Below the pieces are notes generated by a model. It did not search any database. It was not told the origin of the DNA and saw nothing but the letters and a program-made list of their open reading frames with translations. Of a stretch of DNA of 64,000 bases, positions 57,051-64,000 are shown piece by piece. Each line of letters starts with the position of its first letter. The stretch's first letter is position 1. The translations under genes and the position numbers were made by a program. The DNA is taken from positions 7,192,001 through 7,256,000 of the forward strand of contig CM069871.1 in assembly GCA_036172665.1 (NCBI GenBank), read 5' to 3'. The stretch comes from Prosopocoilus inquinatus (lineage: Eukaryota; Arthropoda; Insecta; Coleoptera; Lucanidae).

Positions 57051-58355
57051 AATTTAATTTGTTTTCCTTCTGCTTTTACTTTTACTAACGTGTATAATAC
57101 AGGGCGTTACTAAACTTGGGCCGTCAATTTTAATTAATACTCTGCTTTTTCAAAATAAAAAAGTAATTGTCAAGTCTCAACGATTCAACTAAAATAATAT
57201 GTTGAAACTAATTGAAAAAGCTTATTCGCTTTAAGCTCTCTGGTATCAGTTGGGCCGTCTAGAATGTGTATGGATTTCAGAAAAACTGCAACACGACACC
57301 GTAGCTTCTCGTCTGAGTAAAAAGGTGTATGTTATAATTCTTTTAGCACGCCCACCATCAATTAGTTTTTGAGTTTTTATATAAAAAAAATCTTTTCTCT
57401 GCTGGTTAATACTTGCGCAAGTTAGTTTGATGTGTGCGACTTGATAAAGCTCGCCATTTGATTCAAATAAAAAATTTATTAAGGAATATCAAAAAGTTCG
57501 ATTTTTTTGCATCGACAAAGTTCAAAAATTTGGATGTGTCTCAGAAGTAAATTGATAATGTTTCGGTCTCAGTGCCGAGGCCATCTTCAGAAGGACAGGC
57601 AAGGAATGACTTGCGAATTAGACTATCCTAAATATAGTGCTTTACACAATAATAAGGCGCGATGTGGACTTGCTTTGTATTCTCGATATACAGCATGTCC
57701 CACAAAATATTACCGTCGTAAGTTATTTTAAGTCAAAAATGTATAATGCACAAATATTGTAGACTTAGTCGTAATGAAACTGCGACGGTTTCAAGTAAAG
57801 AAAAATCTGATACCGGGATTTTTTTAATTTTAAGGAAAGAGTCAAGTTGACAGACAGACTCTTAAGCTCTGGCTGTTATGGAAATCTGCATATAAAGAGT
57901 ATATCGGATCACGATCGTGAACTTAAGAAAGTAACATTGTGTTCATTAGGGTAATAGTCAAAAAAATGGAGGAGCAATTCAAAATTTACATCTGTTCCTT
58001 CGTCATTTAATTTTATTTACATCGAAATGAGGTAGAACAAAACATCATGAAGAATTTATTCACAATTCATTTTCATTTTACTCTATCCCGAATAAACATC
58101 GCTGTAAACTACGCTCATTATTCATAGCTAAAGTATCTCCAATCACCTTGACCTTCATAGTATGTTGTTAACTTCACTGTATTGATCAAACGTTTCTCAT
58201 ATAAACAATTAAGTCTAAGTAGTAACCAAATTGTCTTCCGGTATGTGACTTTACGACTTACAAACCGAAACACGTCATTTGAATCAATTCTTCAACTTCA
58301 AATACTTTCTTTTTAATCATGTTTTCTTGAAACATTTCTTTCTTTTAATTTGCAG
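57051..58355. other. Likely intron or intergenic DNA upstream of the CLIP exon
   Basis: A TA-flanked CAGGGCG end lies at 57100. An open frame at 57507-57731 contains a TTTCGGTCTCAGTGCCGAGG word of repeat type but no known domain. A pyrimidine tract and TTTGCAG close the region at 58355. I found no clear signal-peptide exon. Confidence 0.5.
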
Positions 58356-58544
58356 ATAGATTCTATCCGTGTTTTCAACCAAACCTGGACGTCGGTCTTT
58401 GCATGCCGTACAACTTATGTCCGTATCTTAGACACGAACACGGAGAGAACGAGATTTCCTATTGTGGCTTTTACAGCAGTTACCCTCGAGTTTGTTGTCC
58501 CAGGTTCAAAACCAAACCCACCCCCAAACATATTTGTAGACAAA
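58356..58544 (+). CDS. CLIP-domain exon of a serine protease or protease homologue
   Basis: CLIP domains precede trypsin-like domains in arthropod proteases that act in haemolymph cascades (melanisation, Toll activation). The exon is 189 bp, with acceptor TTTCTTTCTTTTAATTTGCAG before it and donor GTAAGT after it. Read from its third base it encodes 62 residues, RFYPCFQPNLDV first and HICRQ last. Cysteines fall as C-x9-C-x5-C-x14-C-x9-CC, the six-cysteine CLIP pattern, ending PRVCCP. Both boundaries are phase 1, typical for a swappable domain exon. The frame starting at 58350, which is longer, is not the right one. No protease domain (His-Asp-Ser motifs) or signal peptide was found nearby, so the gene must have long introns or extend outside. 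Which CLIP subfamily cannot be said. Confidence 0.82.
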
Positions 58545-60034
58545 GTAAGTAGTTACGACATGTCTCGATAATGATAATAAGGTAGCCGCACGTATCACTT
58601 CTTAAAAAATTAACATGCAGTAGGTTTTTGTACGCTCTAGTCTCTTATGTTCATCGTACTGATAAAGTAAGCCATCGCGTTATCGCCGTATTTCATAAAT
58701 TTGAATCCTCATTTATCTGCGCTGTCTACTCTCAATGAAACAGTTGCCCAGGGGATACTCGGGAAGTCCACTTCAACTAATTTAATGACAGTTCGAGCGG
58801 CCAATTATTTGACCTAAAATTGTGTCAGAATGACAGACAGTTTGTTGCCTAAAAACAATGGATGCTCAGGAGGTCCACTGAAACCCAAACTTTTGGACTC
58901 AAAGGAGGTTGATTTTGGGAATGTCTGATAAATTTATTTCTTGCAAATTTCTACTTGAATGACCCTAGTAAATACGCTCCCAACGGATCCGAACGCTTAT
59001 TCTGAATCACCCTGTATAAGAAACCAAAAATATTATAGAAATAGTGCGTCACATTTTTATTAATTTTTTTTTTGTGTGCTATTTTTAATTACCGCTGATA
59101 AAACAAGATTTTCTAGATTTCATTAGATGTAAGCTACAATGAAAACGAGCACTCTTTAGCATAAATCATTTGCCTTTAACCTAACGATGGCGTAATAACG
59201 ACCTGTACAGTTCGTTTCTGCCTTAATTTACATCATTAACGCGTACCATGATCTTGTATGTTAAAAACGCGACTGTTTCGCCGCCTGTTGCTATGCCGAC
59301 AAATCCGTGCAATTAATTTTAATTTTATGTAAGTACAATTGCTCGTTACTACGAAAAACATATGTTCAACTACCTAGAAATTAAATTAAAAAAAAATCAA
59401 TACCATTAAGAGAATGGTAAGTGAAGTTTATATTTTAGCACATAAAATTGTTATGAAATTAAAATATTAGAAAAAGAAAATGTTCACCTCTCATAGCAAT
59501 ACGTGCTTGGCCCAATCAAATCAGTGCGGGGTAAAAAGCGGCGGGCTTTTAGGGTTTTTACCCTTTTAGTCATAAATTTATTGTTTCCTAAAGGATATAC
59601 TTATTGATTTTATTTAACTTGGTGGATTGTTTTGCGGCGGAAGGCTCTGCATTAAGCCGTCGTTCCGACCTATGTTAAAAATCAATGCCAGCGAGCTATG
59701 TTTGCTAGGTTAGGGGTGAACAGACCCTTTATGACAGTGTTGCATATTCGAGAGAGAGTCCTTCCTTTCAGCATGTTATATTACATTTATTATCCGATTG
59801 TTTTTTCTTTAGTTTTTAGTAGTTGGGAGACGGAAAGGAGCAAATCAAAACTTCCCTCATCCTCTGCGAAAGGCATGCGATTTCAATAAATAACACAAAA
59901 AAAAGAATTGCCGCAAGAAATGTTGTTTGGGATTAATTAATTAGTTAATTAATTCAGTTTTGGTTTTTGATTAAAATGCATTTTTGAATAAGCAGAGGTA
60001 ATTTATTTGCATGTAGGTAAATTTATACACGGTT
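58545..60034. other. Probable intron after the CLIP exon
   Basis: No protease-domain exon recognised. A TCACCCTGTA end lies at about 59008, a second GTAAGT at 59410 without a credible exon, and a TTAATTAATTA palindrome near 59940. The frame at 59698-59889 has no known domain. Confidence 0.45.
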
Positions 60035-60305
60035 TAAATCAGTGCACGTCTGGACGGTAAGCTGAAAGGCTCGGGTTCGTGAAGCGATCGGTTGTAGCGT
60101 CAGTTTGTGGTGGCTGCTTCCTTCCGGTACCCTTTAGCATCCGAAACCACCCCTGGGTCCCCCGCGAGTCACATCCTGCTTCGTGAGAATGCACCACTGC
60201 TAACTGTTGAATTGAGACCTGGCCGTGGGAATAATTATACGGAGCGTTCCGCCGTTCCTGTATGGTCGACTTGATATGGTTAGTGTCTTAGAGCGTTCCA
60301 CGTTT
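60035..60305. other. GC-rich island with open frames on both strands
   Basis: A sharp rise in G+C. On the minus strand a frame is open from about 60287 down to a stop at 60039, about 82 codons with no early Met (it contains WFRMLKGTGRKQPPQ and ends YRPDVH). On the plus strand a frame is open from about 60099 to 60273 (contains HILLRENAPLLTVELRPGRG). They cannot both be coding. A GTAAGC donor-like word lies at 60056. I recognise neither product. An exon, a CpG-rich promoter or a conserved non-coding sequence are all possible. Confidence 0.3.
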
Positions 60306-60534
60306 TCCCATTGTTAGGCGAAATTTTAATATTCATACGACTTACGCACAATTAAACACGACCTGCCGTTTCAAAATCGACAGCTATGTTATTTGGGAAT
60401 TCCTTTGTTTCGCACAAAATCTACGGGGTGAACACACTTGAAAGACAAAAGAAAAATCGTCAGCTAGCGCAGTTTCTTTGGGAAACCGAGAGATTTTGTT
60501 AAAAATCGCACAAATGACGATAAATCAATAAATT
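60306..60534. other. Non-genic DNA
   Basis: Nothing recognised. Confidence 0.4.
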
Positions 60535-61080
60535 TGGCAACTCTGGATTCAATATCTGCAATGACAGATTAGACGTTGGTTGGTAAATGAAACATAACCT
60601 CAATTGTAAGACCAGACGTCCATAAAACAAAATATGATAGTCGGTAATTAAAAAAACAAAATAGTTTCGATCCTGTGGTTATGTTAATGCCGATTTCAAT
60701 GAACTGTCAAATCTGGCAATTTGAATTCTGTATTTGAAATGCCAGCTTAGATGTTGGTTGTTAAATAAACATAACCAACAATAACAATTGTAGAATGACA
60801 CGTCGATAAAACAGAATATGATAATCGGTAATAATTACCTACATTTTTTTTTAATTAGTTTCAGTAGTATGGTAATTATTACCATTGAATTCAGTGAGCT
60901 GTCAAATCTGGTAATTGTGAAATAAACCAATGACTGCAATGGCGGATTAGACGTTGGTTGTTAAATAAACATAACCTCAGCTGCAAGATAATCGGTAATC
61001 CCATTTTCCTGCAATTAAAGAAAAATAGTTTCGATCGCACGTTTATTATTAACGCCAAATTAAAAGGGCTGTCAAAGTCA
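60535..61080. repeat. Three diverged tandem copies, period about 178-200 bp
   Basis: AGA(C/T)GTTGGTTG recurs at 60571, 60749 and 60949, each followed by AAATAAACATAACC and then ATGATA-TCGGTAAT, and each preceded by CTGTCAAATCTGG-type words. The copies are old, with many differences. Confidence 0.75.
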
Positions 61081-61264
61081 CGAATAAGTATTAAAACGCA
61101 AGCTCGCAATTTTACAAAAAAAAAAATAAAAATAATTGGGCTTTTTGGAGGGGCCTATGTATAAATTCGCGGGAACATTAAAAAAATTTCAAAAATTAAA
61201 CAAGAACTTGCTTTTGTTTATCAAAAAATTTGAAAGAAGAAAGAGTTTGTTGCAATAGTTTCCA

Positions 61265-62590
61265 CAAGTGAAATTTCTGAACGTATCCGTGGGCAAAGAT
61301 CATGATAGGGCGTGGCAGGAGGAGGGGCGCTTATTACAATCGCCAATCAGATTCAAAGATATTTCGCGGAAAATTTAAGCAGAATAGAATAAACAACCAT
61401 CGAGAAATAGCCCGCTCGATGTCAGGCAATAAATGAAATTGTCACAAATTTAATTTAATTATTAAATAAATAAATGGGCAAGCATTTACTATTCAGGAGT
61501 GAACTGAATGTAGTTTTTGAACACAACCCACGCAAACATGTTTGTAAAAGTCTGATAATAAAATCGAAGCTGTAAAATTAATTCTAAGAAATGAAATAGA
61601 GGAACATTCATGAACTCAGAGTATAGTTTCTGAACGCAGCCCGTGCAAATATGGCTGCAACGTTCGTGTGATTGAAGGAAAGAAACCGATGTTGTAAACT
61701 CCAATCAGCTTCAAAAGTATTTCGCCAAAAATGTAAACAAAATAGATACGTAAATAATATAATAAGAAAAATAAATTTTCAAGAAATAATTTGGTCGATG
61801 ATGTTAGGCAATAAATAAATATGAAACTTTATCAAAAGAAAAATAAATAAATAAATTGAAATAGACAAACACTCACCATCCAAGAGTGAATTCAGAGTGT
61901 AGTTTCTGAACGCAGCCCGTGCAAATATGGCTGCAACGTTCGTGTGATTGAAGGAAAGAAACCGATGTTGTAAATTCCAATCAGCTTCAAAAGTATTTCG
62001 CCAAAAATGTAAACAAAATAGATAAATAAATCATATAATAAGAAAAATAAATTTTCAAGAAATAATTTGGTCGATGATGTTAAGCAATAAATAAATATGA
62101 AACTTTATCAAAAGAAAAATAAAAAATAAATTGAAATAGACAAACACTCACTATCCAAGAGTGAATTCAGAGTGTAGTTTCTGAACGCAGCCCGTGCAAA
62201 TATGGCTGCAACGTTCGTGTGATTGAAGGAAAGAAACCGATGTTGTAAACTCCAATCAGCTTCAAAAGAATTTCGCCAAAAATGTAAACAAAATAGATAC
62301 ATAAATAATATAATAAGAAAAATAAATTTTCAAGAAATAATTTGGTCGGTGTTGTTAGGCATTAAATAAATATGAAACTTTATCAAAAGAAAAATAAATA
62401 AATAAATTGAAATAGACAAACAGTTACTATCCAAGTGTGAATTCAGAGTGTAGTTTCTGAACGCAGCCCGTCCAAATAAAGGTCGTGATTGGATGTGTCT
62501 GGAGTACGAGCCTGTGCTGTAAACTCCAATCAGATTCAAACCTATTTGGTGGGAAATTTAAACAAACACAGTCGATGTTATCAAGCATTA
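61265..62590. repeat. 276-bp tandem array, about 4 copies plus worn ends
   Basis: GCAGCCCGT-CAAATA recurs at 61636, 61912, 62187 and 62463, a period of 275-276 bp. The middle units are almost identical; the first two (from about 61270 and 61500) and the last are diverged, and one of them is shortened. Minus-strand frames here (61489-62539) repeat with the unit and end in low-complexity Phe/Leu, so they are not genes. Confidence 0.92.
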
Positions 62591-64000
62591 TTAAATGAAC
62601 TGAATTAATAAATTAAATAATAAATAAATCAATAAATAATAATAAACCAAGAGAATAAATGAAGCCGTAAATTAAGTAATACAGAATTAAATTAAATGAC
62701 CAATTGTCATTTTATTAAAATAAAAAAAAAATGAAATGAACTCGCGCAACTCTAAATAATAAATATAATTATTATTAACGTGAAAGCACAGGCAATAATA
62801 AATTATTAGAAAATGAATTCAAGGTACTTAAAAAGAAGAATTGCAGAAAATAAAGACGCAACGCAACACATAAAATGAAGTGATTCATAGATTCAGTTTC
62901 TTTTTATTGGACTTTGATTGAAGTTGAACTGAGGGATGGGGGGGGGATAAATCAGGTTCAGACAACAGGAAGTAACACGAGACTTAAGATACTCAAATGA
63001 AAGGCGTTTGACACAACGCCATAAAGTCAATTTTGACTTCGTTTTGAAACTTAGGAAGATGATTCGAAACATCCCAAAAATGTCGCCGATTAAATCTAGT
63101 AATTGTCCCAAGCGAATTTGCAAAACAGACTCGCTAACAATAGTCAATTAAAATATCGCCCTCCCATCTTTAGGCAATGATTGTACCATGAAAATCGCCC
63201 CTAAGGGGTGTAATTCGAAGTTTACATAAGGGCGGTCACGTGGCTTATGACATCATTTCGTAAGGATTAAATTACTTCCAATGCCCGATTTCCGGAATGA
63301 AAATAGAAATGATTCGGACGTTCAGTTACAGTTTTGTTTTTTTCCGGAGTGACAGTTTTCTTCTCCCCCTCCTCCGACTCCTCAATTTAGGCGATAAGGA
63401 TGCGATCGCGGAGGAACAAAAACCAAAACGAAAAAAATAAAAACAAGGAGGAAAACAATCGTCATACTAAACGTAATAGAAGAACGAAATGGAACAAAAG
63501 CAGTCTGGCTTCGCGTAATCAACTCAGAAATTGGGGGATTCACTTAGCAGGGGTTGGCGGGCATTAAGGGAAACCTGTGTGTATTGTCTCACATATGGGC
63601 TCCCTTCATTTGTTAACAACTGAACTGCGACTCATATTGGGATATCGTTATCGATTATTATTGTTTGCTTAGGTTTTGCTTTATTTGTAGTGCGTATATA
63701 TTCTGGTTTGCGTGACCGTGCATTGAACGTGGTGAAATAAATCAAATCATAATTAGAAATGCATATGACGCAAGCATATGTTAGAACATTTGCAGAATTC
63801 TACTATGCGACCATCCAAATCAGTAGAATCAATTTAACTTAAAATAGAACTCATTATGTCTGTAGTCACAACTGTGAATATTTTCTTTCAAAATGGGTGG
63901 GTGCATTTTCAAACATCTTTTCGCCTGGAGAGTATTTTTTTTCCATGTTTTATAAATTTCAAAACCAGCCGCATTGATAAAATTAGTAGACAGTGACGCC
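62591..64000. other. Non-genic DNA to the window end
   Basis: It contains an A-rich stretch (62600-62880), a G8 run near 62940, a CCCCTAAGGGG palindrome near 63200 and a GTCACGTG E-box at 63235. No exon or transposon end recognised. Confidence 0.45.

Noticed and set aside
57507..57731. 74-codon frame with several cysteines upstream of the CLIP exon
   Set aside because: The cysteines do not fit a CLIP or protease pattern, and part of the frame resembles a dispersed repeat word.
58350..58571. 73-codon open frame over the CLIP exon
   Set aside because: It is in the wrong phase. The adjacent phase between the splice sites gives the six-cysteine CLIP pattern, and this frame reads through the donor.

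Overview
The window is AT-rich (about two thirds A+T by eye), intron- and repeat-dominated nuclear DNA of an arthropod, most probably an insect. The reasons are one well-supported CLIP-domain exon (a domain typical of arthropod serine proteases), a Ty3/gypsy retroelement of the kind common in insects, and many TA-flanked CAGGGT transposon ends. A beetle would fit, but the sequence alone does not fix the order. There are no bacterial operons, no CRISPR array and no rRNA. Nearly all long open frames are chance or repeat-derived.

Layout. 0-10 kb: an eroded inverted pair (712-2513), two adjacent 128-bp MITEs sharing TAA target sites (2883-3141), purine-rich repeats with a 143-bp tandem array (4389-5095), a 233-bp array (6952-8245) and a foldback with two perfect TGACGTCA sites (9391-9490). 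10-18 kb: mostly featureless DNA with a hAT-like fragment, a 207-bp duplication and a 619-bp duplication. 18.9-25.3 kb: the most complex block. Diverged repeats carry CTCF-like AG(A/G)TGGCGC words, followed by a 2.23-kb near-perfect palindrome (20765-22994) with a mariner-like palindromic element at its centre, then a decayed pogo/Tigger element holding nested insertions. 26-28.6 kb: short duplications, a possible terminal exon (27481-27735) and an alternating palindrome cluster. 30.5-34.3 kb: a 1.85-kb tandem duplication, each copy carrying the same 143-bp MITE with an 8-bp target duplication. 35.5-36.3 kb: an 828-bp non-autonomous transposon with 9-bp target duplication. 37.5-41.6 kb: a dead, 5'-truncated Ty3/gypsy pol inside 150-bp inverted repeats, its 5' end folded into a palindrome. 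43.5-44.4 kb: a 182-bp array. 44.9 kb: a tRNA-derived SINE-like element. 48.7-52.1 kb: a second 1.8-kb tandem duplication, in which one copy has a 192-bp MITE and the other keeps the empty site. 55.6-57.0 kb: a 177-bp satellite containing a primer-binding-site-like word. 58.4 kb: the CLIP exon. 60-62.6 kb: a GC-rich island and two more tandem arrays.

How the parts work together: the only host function I can name is the CLIP exon at 58356-58544, a phase 1-1 exon with good splice sites. Its partner exons (signal peptide, protease domain) were not found here, so most of the window is probably intergenic or intronic. The rest is a record of transposition, inverted duplication and tandem duplication. 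Several tandem periods cluster at 166-207 bp, near nucleosome spacing, and the 18.9-25 kb block concentrates insulator-like words around a long palindrome.
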